A stretch of 62,905 nucleotides of DNA from an uncultured Eubacterium sp. (GTDB lineage Bacteria > Bacillota > Clostridia > Lachnospirales > Lachnospiraceae): positions 1 through 62,905 of the forward strand of contig CAJUTR010000015.1 in NCBI GenBank assembly GCA_910589665.1, given 5' to 3'. Each line of letters begins with the position of its first letter. The stretch's first letter is position 1. Below are positions 1-9,361 of this stretch, in pieces. The position numbers were made by a program, and so were the translations under genes. Under the pieces are notes generated by a model, which was not told where the DNA came from, ran no database searches, and was given only the letters and a program-made list of their open reading frames with translations.

Positions 1-17
1 GTGCGTCAGCGAGTATT

Positions 18-46
18 ATCTTACCAAAACTTTCTTCCTTTGTCAA
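18..46 (-). promoter_or_regulatory. Strong sigma-A-type promoter pointing out of the window
   Basis: On the minus strand, TTGACA (41-46) and TAAGAT (18-23) are separated by 17 nt. An A/T-rich stretch at 47-75 lies just upstream and could act as an UP element. Transcription would leave the window at base 1. Such strong promoters with UP-like tracts often serve tRNA or rRNA genes, but the transcribed gene is not visible here. Confidence 0.6.
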
Positions 47-137
47 CACTTTTTTCGAAAAAATTTTATTTTTTTTTGCATTTTTTTCAAAACAACGATT
101 TTTCGCCATTTCATACGTTGTCCATTCATGAAAAGAT

Positions 138-174
138 AGAAGGCCGGCTAGGAAAAAAATCATGCCGACCTTCT
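138..174 (-). terminator. Rho-independent terminator after the P-type ATPase gene
   Basis: An 11-bp inverted repeat (AGAAGGCCGGC at 138-148 with GCCGACCTTCT at 164-174, one G-U pair) lies just past the ATPase stop codon. It is followed on the minus strand by ATCTTTTC. Confidence 0.75.
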
Positions 175-192
175 CAAGAACTTCATTTACCT

Positions 193-2868
193 TTAAGCCA
201 TCTTCTTGCTTCCGCCTGCATTCACAACTGCCTTCCGGATCAAATCAACCGGTATCATCGTTACCGCCAAAAGCACGACAGCTACCCAGCCGCGGATGCC
301 AAACGGCACGCAACTGAACATATTACCGATACCCTGAAAAACAGAAAATGGGATCAACGCTGCATTTACTATGATTGCCTGAACAAGAACGATCGTTAAG
401 AACACTTTCAAAAATCCGGTGTTTTCATCCAGCCCACGGAAGATTGAGAATCCATCATCCCTCACGTTAAAGCCGTTAAATAGGGCGCTGACAATAAACA
501 GTACAAAATATCCTGTCAGATGCTGCTTTTCATTTTCAAACAGTCCTGCAAAAAACGGATGTTTCAGATAAACAAAACTGACAACCGAAAGCCATGCCGC
601 CATCACCAATATCTGAGCCATCATTTTTTTGTTGACGATACTTTCATCCCGCCTTCGCGGTTTCTCGTCCATATATTCCTTTAATGCCGGCTCGTTTCCG
701 AGCATGATCGCGCCTAATCCGTCCATCACAAGGTTGACAAACAGAAGATGCGTCACCTTCAAAGGCTCCTCCACACTGAAAAATGGAGCAATGGCGCTAA
801 CAACAACCGCTGTCACATTGATCACAAGCTGGAATTTGCAGAATTTAAGTATGTTCTGGTAAATCGTTCTGCCGTACCAGATCGCATCCTTGATCGACTT
901 AAAGTTATCGTCAAGAATAACAATTTTACCTGCCTCTTTTGCAGCTTCCGTACCGCTTCCCATCGCAAAGCCGACATCCGCTCGTTTGAGTGCTGGCGAG
1001 TCATTAACGCCGTCCCCTGTCATACCTACCACAAGGTTCATCTCCTGACACAGCCGCACCATCCTCGATTTATCTGTCGGCAGAGCTCTTGCGATAACCC
1101 GGATGTTTGGAATAATCTTTTTGACTTCCTCATCGGTCATCTGATTCAATTCTGCAGAGGAAATGATCCGATCTGCGTCACTCGTGAGCAATCCCGCATC
1201 TTTCGCGATCGCCTGCGCTGTTTCCAAGCGGTCACCCGTGATCATAACTACCTGGATACCCGCATTCTGCACTTCCTGTATCGCCTCTTTGGCCTCAGGA
1301 CGAACATCATCACGGATTCCTACAAGTCCGATGATAACGATATCATCGTGAATCGTATTTTCCACAAGTCCCTGTTCCGAATACCCAAACGCAAGTACGC
1401 GCATGGCCTTACTCGCAAGTTCATCAATTTTTTTATCCAGCGCTTCCTTTTGGATCGGTTTTACATTGCCATCCGCATCCAGATAACTTTTTGCAGCGGC
1501 GAGAAGCCGTTCCGGCGCACCTTTATAAAAGGTCTTTCCCACATGATCAATGCGCGCCTGGCTAAATTTATTCGTCGAGTTAAACCCCTGGCTCGCTGTC
1601 ACTTCATTTTCTTTATCCTCTTCAAGCGCTCGAAACGTCGATTCCCCGATAAACTTCATCAGCGCCTGGTCGGTGGCATTACCGCCGATCACCTGATGCT
1701 CTGACCCGAACATGGACTGCGTATTTTTCCCTATCGCAAAATTCAGCAGTTTTTTTACTTTGACATGCTTATCCAACTCTGGAAGCACGATCGACGCACC
1801 ATCCGCCGTAAAGAAATCTACCACTTCCAGCCGACCTTTTGTAATCGTTCCCGTCTTATCGCTAAATAGTATATTAAGGGATCCTGCGGTTTCAATTCCC
1901 TCTGCCTTCCTGACGAGTACATTGTGGTCAAGCATTTTGCTCGTATTCTGCATCAGTACGAGCGAGATCATTAAAGGCAGTCCCTCTGGCACCGCGCAGA
2001 CAATGATCACGACAGCCAATGAAACTGCCTCCACAACATCCTTGATGATCTCCTGCGGCCCGATTGCGAAATACGCTGAAAAGCCGCCGGCTTGCACAAT
2101 AAAATACACAAAATATAAAAACGCAATAGCGATCGCGCCGATATATCCAAAGGTCGATATCTGCTTCGCCAGTTTTGAAAGTTTTACTTTCAACGGTGAA
2201 TCCGGCTCATCTTCCTGCATTTCCTCTGCCATTTTGCCCATCATCGTCTTCAGGCCGACCCGGCGGACATCCAAAACACCCTCTCCGTCAAATACGACCG
2301 CGCCTCGGAACAGCGAATGGCGATCCACAAAGGTATCGCCGGTAATCTCTTCTGGCAGTTCCACTCCTTCCGACGCTTCCGTTTTTTTACATTCCTCAGC
2401 CTCGCCGTTCAGTGCGGAATTGTCCACCCGGAGCGAACCCGAAACGAGGATACCGTCTGCCGGGATCTTATCTCCGGATTGCAGCAAAACCTTATCCCCG
2501 ACGACGACATCATCTACATCAATGACGCTGATCAAGGAATTCCGCTGAACCTTACATTCATCCTTTTTCGTGTTCTCCTTTAATTCACGGTATTTCGTAT
2601 CACTGGCAACCCCGGTTTTCGCTGAAACAAAAGCAACGATAAGCACTGCCACGATCGTTCCCAGCGGTTCATAAATATCTGCGTATCCAACCGCACACAT
2701 GATGATCATGAGTACGGCAATCGCCAACAGTATTTTTATCATCGGGTCGCCGAATGTTTCCTTAAATTCCTGCCAAAACGTGGTTGGTTCAGAATCGGGG
2801 ATCGCATTGGAGCCATATTTCTGTCTTGACTCCTCTACCTCCCTGTCTGTAAGTCCCTTGTACTGCAT
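193..2868 (-). CDS. Calcium-type P-type ATPase (P2, PMCA/SERCA-like)
   Basis: This 891-aa membrane pump is predicted to export Ca2+ (or a similar cation) using ATP. It carries the cation-transporter N-terminal region (about 1-70), the actuator loop, the PEGLP motif of the ion-binding helix at 294-298, the phosphorylation motif DKTGT with Asp337, the hinge motif TGDGVND in the P domain, and a C-terminal block of hydrophobic helices. The length is normal for the family. The start has a clear AGGAGG upstream. Two TerD genes lie directly upstream on the same strand; TerD proteins bind Ca2+, so a shared calcium or stress role is plausible but inferred. Ion specificity cannot be fixed from motifs alone. 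Confidence 0.93.
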   Translation of the reverse strand: MQYKGLTDREVEESRQKYGSNAIPDSEPTTFWQEFKETFGDPMIKILLAIAVLMIIMCAVGYADIYEPLGTIVAVLIVAFVSAKTGVASDTKYRELKENTKKDECKVQRNSLISVIDVDDVVVGDKVLLQSGDKIPADGILVSGSLRVDNSALNGEAEECKKTEASEGVELPEEITGDTFVDRHSLFRGAVVFDGEGVLDVRRVGLKTMMGKMAEEMQEDEPDSPLKVKLSKLAKQISTFGYIGAIAIAFLYFVYFIVQAGGFSAYFAIGPQEIIKDVVEAVSLAVVIIVCAVPEGLPLMISLVLMQNTSKMLDHNVLVRKAEGIETAGSLNILFSDKTGTITKGRLEVVDFFTADGASIVLPELDKHVKVKKLLNFAIGKNTQSMFGSEHQVIGGNATDQALMKFIGESTFRALEEDKENEVTASQGFNSTNKFSQARIDHVGKTFYKGAPERLLAAAKSYLDADGNVKPIQKEALDKKIDELASKAMRVLAFGYSEQGLVENTIHDDIVIIGLVGIRDDVRPEAKEAIQEVQNAGIQVVMITGDRLETAQAIAKDAGLLTSDADRIISSAELNQMTDEEVKKIIPNIRVIARALPTDKSRMVRLCQEMNLVVGMTGDGVNDSPALKRADVGFAMGSGTEAAKEAGKIVILDDNFKSIKDAIWYGRTIYQNILKFCKFQLVINVTAVVVSAIAPFFSVEEPLKVTHLLFVNLVMDGLGAIMLGNEPALKEYMDEKPRRRDESIVNKKMMAQILVMAAWLSVVSFVYLKHPFFAGLFENEKQHLTGYFVLFIVSALFNGFNVRDDGFSIFRGLDENTGFLKVFLTIVLVQAIIVNAALIPFSVFQGIGNMFSCVPFGIRGWVAVVLLAVTMIPVDLIRKAVVNAGGSKKMA

Positions 2869-2895
2869 TTCATTCCTCCTTCATAAAGTAAGTCG

Positions 2896-3486
2896 TTATC
2901 GATAGCGGTTAGCCAGATCGCCAATCGCCTTGTCCTTCGTCCCCTGGCCGATCGCGTTAAATTTCCACTCGCCGTCCTGCCGGTACACTTCCCCAAAAAT
3001 CATCGCCGTCATCTCAGAATAATCTTCCGTCAGGCTGTACTGGCACATCTCTTTGTTATTTCTGCCGTCCACCAGCCGGATAAACGCGTTCTCGATCATT
3101 CCAAAGTGCTGTTTCCTGCTGGCCGCTCCGTAAATATTTACGACAATGACCATCCTGTCGTATTCCGCCGGCACACACGAAAGATCGACGACGATCTGCT
3201 CGTCATCCCCTTCTCCCGCGCCGGTCAGATTATCGCCCAAATGCTGGACAGCCCCCGATTTGTGCTGGAGATTGCCATAATATACAATATCCGTTTTGTC
3301 TGCTAATTTCCCGTTTTTCAACAGAAACGCCGATGCGTCGCAGTCGATCGGTTTCGGTTTCCGTGAAAAGAAACCGCCGCCGGACCGCTTCGCCTCATCC
3401 CAGCCTAACCCGATCAAAACTTTCGAGAGCCCGGCATGATCTTTTGAAAGGCTGACCTTCTGCCCCTTTTGTAAACGTACTGACAT
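2896..3486 (-). CDS. TerD family tellurite/stress-resistance protein
   Basis: This 196-aa protein has the TerD fold signature: N-terminal LQKGQKVSLSK, a central DCDASAFLL strand, and the acidic loop GDNLTGAGEGDDEQI, which in characterised TerD proteins binds Ca2+. It is a paralogue of the next gene upstream and differs by an insertion rich in Lys, Gly and Phe around residues 33-48. TerD proteins are cytosolic, and their biochemical role in tellurite, phage or oxidative stress is not settled. It sits 27 nt upstream of the Ca-ATPase and is probably co-transcribed with it. Confidence 0.9.
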   Translation of the reverse strand: MSVRLQKGQKVSLSKDHAGLSKVLIGLGWDEAKRSGGGFFSRKPKPIDCDASAFLLKNGKLADKTDIVYYGNLQHKSGAVQHLGDNLTGAGEGDDEQIVVDLSCVPAEYDRMVIVVNIYGAASRKQHFGMIENAFIRLVDGRNNKEMCQYSLTEDYSEMTAMIFGEVYRQDGEWKFNAIGQGTKDKAIGDLANRYR

Positions 3487-3505
3487 CCTTCACCTCTTTC
3501 CGCGC

Positions 3506-4087
3506 TTATTCAGCGTCTATACCATAATGCCCGCACAATGCAGCTAAACCGCCCTGGAAGCCGCTTCCGATCGCGTTAAATTTCCATTCCCCATTGTGTC
3601 GGTATAATTCGCCAACGACGACTGCTGTTTCAATCGAAAAGTCCTCACCGAGATCATATCGGATCAGTTCTGACCCGTTTGATTCATCCACAATGCGGAT
3701 AAACGAATTCGAAACTTGTCCGAAATTCTGACGCCTCTGGTCCGCCTCATAGATCGTAACCGTAAACGCGATTTTCGATATATTTGCCGGGATCTTAGTT
3801 AGGTCAATCTGGATCTGTTCGTCGTCGCCTTCACCTTCACCGGTCAGATTATCTCCCATGTGTTTCACGGATTCACTGGCATGCTCCAGGTTTCCATAAA
3901 AAATAAATTCCCGTTCCGTCGGGCACTTTCCGTTTTCCCCTAGCAAAAATGCCGACGCGTCCAAATCAAAATCTGCCCCAGAATCAAACACATTGGCATC
4001 CCATCCAAGTCCTACCATGATGTTTTTTAATCCCGGATTTCCTTTTGTCAGATCAACTTTCTGACCTTTTGATAAATTAATTGACAT
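3506..4087 (-). CDS. terD: TerD family tellurite/stress-resistance protein
   Basis: This is a 193-aa canonical TerD protein: SINLSKGQKVDLTKG at the N-terminus, FDLDASAFLL, then the Ca-binding acidic loop GDNLTGEGEGDDEQI and the C-terminal GELYRHNGEWKFNAIGSGF. I start it at the second ATG (4087), which is 8 nt from AGGAGG; the upstream ATG is only 2 nt from it. It is the first gene of a likely terD-terD-ATPase operon, with a candidate promoter at 4125-4153. The gene symbol reflects family membership, not a demonstrated tellurite phenotype. Confidence 0.92.
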   Translation of the reverse strand: MSINLSKGQKVDLTKGNPGLKNIMVGLGWDANVFDSGADFDLDASAFLLGENGKCPTEREFIFYGNLEHASESVKHMGDNLTGEGEGDDEQIQIDLTKIPANISKIAFTVTIYEADQRRQNFGQVSNSFIRIVDESNGSELIRYDLGEDFSIETAVVVGELYRHNGEWKFNAIGSGFQGGLAALCGHYGIDAE

Positions 4088-4124
4088 AACCATATCCTCC
4101 TATACTTTTTCTAATCTTTTCCCC

Positions 4125-4153
4125 ATCGTATCATAGTGTATCACATGGAGCAA
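4125..4153 (-). promoter_or_regulatory. Candidate promoter of the terD-terD-ATPase operon
   Basis: On the minus strand, TTGCTC (4148-4153) and TACGAT (4125-4130) are 17 nt apart, about 40 nt upstream of the terD start. Both boxes are imperfect. Confidence 0.4.
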
Positions 4154-4223
4154 AAATTATTTTACTGCTAATACCATTTACACTTATTGTACCATGAAAT
4201 ATATGGAAAGGCAAGATTCGCAC

Positions 4224-4913
4224 CTAATCCCTACTTCGGTTAATCAGTAAAAGAAGACGAAATAGCTGCAAGGCGGTCGCCATCGCCGACGCCACATAGG
4301 TCAATGCCGCTGCCCGCAATACTTTTCTTGCCGTTCCCACTTCTTCCTCGTATAAAATATCTGTACTTCCAAGCACACGGAGCGCTCTCGATGAGGCATT
4401 AAATTCTACCGGAAGCGTGACAAGCTGAAAAATGAGCACGGCAGAAAAAAGTACGACTCCGATCCTTGCCAATCCAAAGTATCCTAAGATCAGTCCCACT
4501 AAAATAAGCGGCATTGAAATCGTGGATGCCACATTTACGACCGGAACAAGCGCGCCTCTCAACTTCAATGGCACATATCCGCCCGCATGCTGGATCGCGT
4601 GGCCGCACTCATGCGCCGCTACACCAATGGCAGAAACCGATGTCGAACCATATACCGAATCCGACAACCGAAGGGTCTTTGACCTCGGGTCATAATGATC
4701 CGTCAGATTTCCCTGCACGCGCTGGATCTGAACGTCAAATATTCCGGCATTCCGCAATATTTGTTGCGCCGCCTGTTCCGCACGGATCCCCCGACGGTTG
4801 AATACCCGGCTGTATTTCTGAAAACTGCCGCGTACGTTTGCCGAGGCTGCCATACTGATCACCACGCCGATCAAGACGAGAATGTACGTAGGGTCAAAAT
4901 AATAGTAAAACAT
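4224..4913 (-). CDS. Membrane zinc metallopeptidase, YugP family
   Basis: This 229-aa integral membrane protein carries the HEXXH-type zinc motif AAHECGHAIQHA, where the two His bind Zn2+ and the Glu is catalytic. It has an N-terminal hydrophobic helix and three or more C-terminal membrane segments, as in the neutral zinc metallopeptidase family (B. subtilis YugP). The substrate is unknown for the family. The start chosen (third codon of the longest frame, at 4913) is 8 nt from GAGG. It stands alone between the TerD genes and an amidohydrolase. Confidence 0.88.
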   Translation of the reverse strand: MFYYYFDPTYILVLIGVVISMAASANVRGSFQKYSRVFNRRGIRAEQAAQQILRNAGIFDVQIQRVQGNLTDHYDPRSKTLRLSDSVYGSTSVSAIGVAAHECGHAIQHAGGYVPLKLRGALVPVVNVASTISMPLILVGLILGYFGLARIGVVLFSAVLIFQLVTLPVEFNASSRALRVLGSTDILYEEEVGTARKVLRAAALTYVASAMATALQLFRLLLLINRSRD

Positions 4914-4946
4914 AATCATTACCTCTTTTCCAAAATAAATATTTTT

Positions 4947-5792
4947 TTACAGGAATATTCCCAACATCCCCGCCGCGTTTTCCCCGAGGATCTTTTCTTT
5001 CTCCTGTTCAGTCAGACTGCACCCGAGCACCCACTCCACATTTTCCTGCTGGCTGCTCCATGGCGTATCGCTGCCAAACAGCACATGATCCACCCCATGT
5101 TTTCTGACCAGTTCCACAAACCGCGAGTCGTCGAGCATGCTCCCGTATACGCCCGTGTTCTCCACACTGACCGTTCCCGTCAGCGAAAACGCCGTATCAA
5201 AATATACCGGCGCACCGCACACATACTTTTTCACATCTTCCCACATCTGCCAGCCGCCCATATGGGCCAGAATCAAATTTTCGCTTTTTACTGTTTCAAT
5301 AACTTTCAGGATCCGCTCCACGTCACAGTGCACCTCTTCGGGATACACCTCATCCATTCCTGCATGGGTCAAAACAAAGAGTCCCTGCTCGGACGCCGCA
5401 TCCAAAATGTTCATATACCGGATATCGTCAAAATAGGTCTCCTGATAGTCGGGATGGATCTTAACGCCTTTTAAACCTGCCTGCCGGATCCCTCGCATTA
5501 TGTCTTTCAAATGTTCTGTGTCCGGATGAACCGCCGCAAAAGAAATCAGGCCCTGCCCGCCATAGCGCTCCATGATCTGAACGGCCTGCGCATTTAATCG
5601 GCCCACCTGTTTTGGGTTTGTCGCCACCGGAAGAAAGACGGAGTAGTCAATACCAGCGTTTTCCATACTTGCTACGAGGCCAGAAGGAGTGCCGTCCGCA
5701 TCAATCCTGCTGCCCGAAACGGTTTCCATTCTCTGCACCACTTTTTTTACGATGTTCTCCGGGTAGGTATGTGCGTGAATATCAATGATCAT
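4947..5792 (-). CDS. Amidohydrolase-family metal-dependent hydrolase (PF04909 type)
   Basis: This 281-aa TIM-barrel hydrolase has the hallmark HAH metal motif at residues 6-8, KIHPD and THAG on later strands, AHMGG, and GSDTPW near the C-terminus with the catalytic Asp. This pattern fits the amidohydrolase-2 group (aminocarboxymuconate decarboxylase-like) rather than TatD. The substrate cannot be assigned. The start is preceded by AAAGGAG at 8 nt. It ends 33 nt upstream of the YugP start and may be co-transcribed with it. Confidence 0.85.
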   Translation of the reverse strand: MIIDIHAHTYPENIVKKVVQRMETVSGSRIDADGTPSGLVASMENAGIDYSVFLPVATNPKQVGRLNAQAVQIMERYGGQGLISFAAVHPDTEHLKDIMRGIRQAGLKGVKIHPDYQETYFDDIRYMNILDAASEQGLFVLTHAGMDEVYPEEVHCDVERILKVIETVKSENLILAHMGGWQMWEDVKKYVCGAPVYFDTAFSLTGTVSVENTGVYGSMLDDSRFVELVRKHGVDHVLFGSDTPWSSQQENVEWVLGCSLTEQEKEKILGENAAGMLGIFL

Positions 5793-5810
5793 GTGACTTA
5801 CTCCTTTCGC

Positions 5811-6434
5811 TCATTCGCCGTCTGAAATTCCAAAGTCGCCGCGTTCATAAAAGAATTGGATCATATCAGCAAATGGTTCCTGTTTTCCCTCTTCATCGGG
5901 AATAAGAAAACAGGTATGTACCAGTTCTTCGTTTTGATAACTCATACAAATCTTATACTGCGCCCTTCGCGCTCGCTGAAGTTCATACGCATTTAAGTTC
6001 AAAAGATCACATGTATATTGGCCGCGTTCCCCTATTCCCTCAATCTGCCCATTCGGATAAAATATAAAATGTCCCTCACATTCTTCTAGCGGTGATACAA
6101 AGAGCGCTTCATCATATTCATTTGCCTTATTTGAACCACAAGTCGGTGTCGAACCCTCCGACCTGCAGGAAACAATTATGTTTTCGTAATCCATCGTTTG
6201 CTTCGGATATTTTGCCTGCGGCTTAATATGTTCATTCAAAGAGTCTTCTATTCCGATTCTCCTACAACAATAGGCACACAGGCCAAATTGTGACTGCAAT
6301 AAAAAGTTACGTAAATCCTGCCTTGCTTGCCTTCCCTGTATGGACTTATCCAGATCCATATAGCAATGATTCGGATGTAAACGTTTATATTCAATCCAAA
6401 AGTCTGGCTCTGTTTCTCTATTTACTTTTTTCAT
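5811..6434 (-). CDS. HNH endonuclease, PtuB / TIGR02646-like
   Basis: This 207-aa protein has a zinc-finger-like HNH core: CAYC (Cys53, Cys56), the EHIKPQ segment with His69, and YENIIVSC followed by CGSNK. This matches the HNH partners found beside retrons and in Septu systems (TIGR02646). It overlaps the upstream ATPase gene by 17 nt, so the two are translationally coupled. In Septu the HNH subunit is the effector nuclease and is kept in check by the ATPase. The C-terminal part (about 110-207) has no motif I recognise. Assignment as a defence effector is by family and gene pairing. Confidence 0.82.
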   Translation of the reverse strand: MKKVNRETEPDFWIEYKRLHPNHCYMDLDKSIQGRQARQDLRNFLLQSQFGLCAYCCRRIGIEDSLNEHIKPQAKYPKQTMDYENIIVSCRSEGSTPTCGSNKANEYDEALFVSPLEECEGHFIFYPNGQIEGIGERGQYTCDLLNLNAYELQRARRAQYKICMSYQNEELVHTCFLIPDEEGKQEPFADMIQFFYERGDFGISDGE

Positions 6435-7698
6435 CTAAAATCCTGCTCCTTTTCAAAAAACCTTGAGCCATCATGTACTCTTCATCCATCACTCCGGAAA
6501 TGTATTTCAATTTCTTCAATAACTCTTCCGCTTCCGGATACTTCTTCTGCGTAATCATCTGGTTAATATTTTTGATCAAAGATTTAACATCACCATTTTT
6601 CGAATCTGTATTCATATATTTCTCCAAAATCATGTTACTATCGTATCCATCCATCCGTCTAATGGCATCCACCACGCAGCCACCATCTTCCGTCTCGGAT
6701 AATACATAGATATTATAACGATCGTCTGCTTCTCCTAAAATCTGTGGAGAATGAGTTGTAATAAAAAATTGAATGTTGGGAAAAGTGGTCCTTAACACCC
6801 TCAACACCTTTCTTTGCCACATAGGGTGCATATGCAGTTCAATTTCATCAATCAGCACGATCCCCTCTCCCTCCAAAGGATTGTTCAACCCTGGATTTGC
6901 CAATGCCAGCCTCCTCGCAAGATCGCCGAACATAGCAAGTGTACATTTCTCCCCGTCTGACAATAGATCAACCCGTATTTCTTTTCCCGCTTTATCGGCT
7001 ACCATTCTAACGGGGTTTCTCTTTACTCTCAGATTCGTTACATTCCCAATCATCGCTTCAATTGCATTTCTGACACATGTTAATAAAGAATCTCGATACG
7101 CAAGATCATTTTGTTCTCTTGCTTCGATCACTTCTTCTGCCTCCCGTTCCCGATACCATTCAAAAAATGTCCGAAAATCAAGTTCGTTCTCTATCGTTCG
7201 TTCCAATGCAGATAATTTATCAAAATCATGTTTTTTCCGAATCCGATCTGGTATATCTAGTACCGAGCGATTTGTACCATAATTCACATACACCGGCATA
7301 TTGGACGTTTCCTCTTCAAGGTAATTTCGTGTAAAGCCATCTGTAAACTTCGTATAAAAACCGATGTGATAAGATAACGTATTTTTTCTCTGATTCTTTT
7401 TTGCCCTTGTATGGCATCTCATAAGAGGATAAATGGCCCCATCCAGTTCCACTTCCCCCCGAAGCATCAAGTCCGATTTTCCGAATGAAATCATATCATC
7501 TGAAAACGAACGAAATGCTGTTCCTTGTGCAGGATTCAGACGATTAATCCACACTCGGTTTAAGTAATTGATAGCAGATAATATTGTTGATTTTCCCGTC
7601 CCATTGATTCCAAAAATAATAGTACTCTTTCCATTAAATATAAATTTCTGCTCCGAAAAAATCTTGAAATCAAATAATGTTAATTCCTGCAGCCGCAT
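6418..7698 (-). CDS. AAA/ABC-class ATPase, PtuA-like (Septu defence)
   Basis: This 426-aa SMC/OLD-like ATPase has Walker A GINGTGKS at residues 30-37, the ABC signature LLSDGEK at 245-251, Walker B IVLIDEIE at 280-287 with the following ELHMHP, and a switch His in TTHSPQ (314-319). There is no TOPRIM domain, so it is not an OLD nuclease; this is the PtuA arrangement paired with an HNH protein. It starts 21 nt after the truA stop, in a position where Firmicutes often have rplM-rpsI, so it may ride on truA transcription. The trigger and target are unknown. Confidence 0.82.
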   Translation of the reverse strand: MRLQELTLFDFKIFSEQKFIFNGKSTIIFGINGTGKSTILSAINYLNRVWINRLNPAQGTAFRSFSDDMISFGKSDLMLRGEVELDGAIYPLMRCHTRAKKNQRKNTLSYHIGFYTKFTDGFTRNYLEEETSNMPVYVNYGTNRSVLDIPDRIRKKHDFDKLSALERTIENELDFRTFFEWYREREAEEVIEAREQNDLAYRDSLLTCVRNAIEAMIGNVTNLRVKRNPVRMVADKAGKEIRVDLLSDGEKCTLAMFGDLARRLALANPGLNNPLEGEGIVLIDEIELHMHPMWQRKVLRVLRTTFPNIQFFITTHSPQILGEADDRYNIYVLSETEDGGCVVDAIRRMDGYDSNMILEKYMNTDSKNGDVKSLIKNINQMITQKKYPEAEELLKKLKYISGVMDEEYMMAQGFLKRSRILDEKSK

Positions 7699-7719
7699 TT
7701 CGTTCCATCCCCTCTCTTA

Positions 7720-8481
7720 TTACCTTTCCCCGGTATCCTCTTCCCCACTCTTATACACGATCTTCAACAGCACAAGTCCCCTGGCTGGCGCCGTAGGGCC
7801 TGCCAGCGTCCGGTCTTTCCGGTCGATCGCCTGCTTCACTGTCTCGATCTCCCGCCTCCCCATGCCCACCTCAATGAGCGTACCTGCTATGATGCGCACC
7901 ATATTGTACAAAAAACCATTCCCCGTTATCTGTATTTTTATATCTTCTCCATTTTTCAAAATTTTTATATCATAAATACAGCGAACCGTTGACTTTACCT
8001 GGCTGCCAGCTGAGCAGAACCCGCCAAAATCGTGTTCACCTATAAACAACTGCGCCGCTGCCCGCATCTGCTCCACATTGAGCGGTATATACACAAAATG
8101 CGCGTACAGTCGTTTCGTGGGAAGCTGGGTTTGCGTATTTGTAATCGCATACTCATACGTCTTATATTTCACCCCATCTCTTAGATGAAACGAATCTGCT
8201 ACCTGCTCGGAACGCATGACCCGGATATCTTGTGGAAGACGCTGGTTGACCGCCACCGCAATTTTTTCCGGCGGGATTCTCGTTTGGGTATCAAATACCG
8301 CCACATTACCTAACGCATGCACGCCTGCGTCTGTACGGCTCGCTCCTGCCAGTTCGATTTCCTCATCTAATAGCTGTTGTAATTCTTCTGTCAAAATCCC
8401 CTGCACGGAAACAGCATTTTCCTGCTTCTGCCAGCCGTGGTAATTTGTCCCGTCATACGCCACTGTCAGTTTTATCCGCAT
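7720..8481 (-). CDS. truA: tRNA pseudouridine(38-40) synthase TruA
   Basis: This 253-aa enzyme converts uridines 38-40 of the tRNA anticodon arm to pseudouridine. It shows the N-terminal KLTVAYDGTNYHGWQ, the catalytic Asp motif GASRTDAGVHALGN, and the C-terminal GNGFLYNMVRIIAGTLIEVG. I start it at the ATG of MRIKLTV (8481), which has GGAG 9 nt upstream; the longest frame starts five codons earlier without a good ribosome site. It is the last housekeeping gene of the ecfA1-ecfA2-ecfT-truA run. Confidence 0.96.
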   Translation of the reverse strand: MRIKLTVAYDGTNYHGWQKQENAVSVQGILTEELQQLLDEEIELAGASRTDAGVHALGNVAVFDTQTRIPPEKIAVAVNQRLPQDIRVMRSEQVADSFHLRDGVKYKTYEYAITNTQTQLPTKRLYAHFVYIPLNVEQMRAAAQLFIGEHDFGGFCSAGSQVKSTVRCIYDIKILKNGEDIKIQITGNGFLYNMVRIIAGTLIEVGMGRREIETVKQAIDRKDRTLAGPTAPARGLVLLKIVYKSGEEDTGER

Positions 8482-8528
8482 ATCTCTATACTCCATTTCT
8501 TTTTATTTGAAACTTTTCACACCTTCCA

Positions 8529-9350
8529 TTAATAGGGTACCAAATGGTTCACAAGTATGATCATCGCAACATAGATCACCAGGACAGCAAACGCCCTCAC
8601 ATCACAGCCCTTGTATTTCAACGGCTTCATCTTCGTACGGCCCTTTCCGCCGTGATAACACCTAGCCTCCATCGCAAGAGCCAGATCATAAGAACGTCTC
8701 GTTGCCGAAACGAGAAGCGGCACCAAAATAGAAGTGATAGCGCGTACCCTCACTACGATATTCCCCTCCTCAAAACTTGCCCCCCGCGCGCTCTGCGCTT
8801 TCATGATGCGGTTCGCCTCTTCCAAAAGGATCGGGATAAATCGAAGGGCAAGAGACATCATCATCGCCAGATCGTGAACCGGAACTCCTAGTCTCTCCAA
8901 CGGTTTTAACAGGCTCTCAATCCCATCTGTCAATTTAGTCGGCGTCGTCGTATAGGTCAGGAGCGAGGAACCGATCACGAGATAGACGAGCCGCAATACG
9001 ATAAATGCCCCTTTTTTCAATCCCTGCCATGTCACCGTGATCGTATGGCCGGAAAATAGTTCCCACTCAAACGCCGCATCCCCTTTTGTAAAGAACAAGT
9101 GATAGACCGCAGTAAAACAAATGAGGAACAAAACGGGCTTCAGTCCTTTTGAAATAAACGAAAATGGCACACGGCTCAACATAATAACCGATACTAAAAA
9201 AATCGTTACCACAAAATATCCGGCAAATCCGCGGAACAAAAAGAGGGAGACCAGATAGACGAGTGCCGCTGCGATTTTTACCCGAGGATCCAGCTCATGT
9301 ATTCTTGACTGAGCGGGATAATATTGTCCGATTGTCATATCTCTTAACAT
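8529..9350 (-). CDS. ecfT: ECF transporter transmembrane subunit EcfT
   Basis: This 273-aa membrane subunit couples the two EcfA ATPases to interchangeable vitamin-binding S components. It has about five or six hydrophobic helices and the EcfT coupling motifs, including the two cytoplasmic ARG-type motifs (SARGAS near residue 180 and MEARCY near 230). It lies 11 nt after ecfA2. The transported vitamins depend on S genes located elsewhere. Confidence 0.94.
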   Translation of the reverse strand: MLRDMTIGQYYPAQSRIHELDPRVKIAAALVYLVSLFLFRGFAGYFVVTIFLVSVIMLSRVPFSFISKGLKPVLFLICFTAVYHLFFTKGDAAFEWELFSGHTITVTWQGLKKGAFIVLRLVYLVIGSSLLTYTTTPTKLTDGIESLLKPLERLGVPVHDLAMMMSLALRFIPILLEEANRIMKAQSARGASFEEGNIVVRVRAITSILVPLLVSATRRSYDLALAMEARCYHGGKGRTKMKPLKYKGCDVRAFAVLVIYVAMIILVNHLVPY

Positions 9351-9361
9351 GGCGCTCTCTC

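Noticed and set aside
748..2583. Long plus-strand frames opposite the P-type ATPase
   Set aside because: They mirror a clear minus-strand gene with catalytic motifs and have no ribosome sites or recognisable protein features.
5811..7698. Retron system
   Set aside because: The HNH and ATPase resemble retron accessory proteins, but no reverse transcriptase or msr/msd-like region lies nearby.
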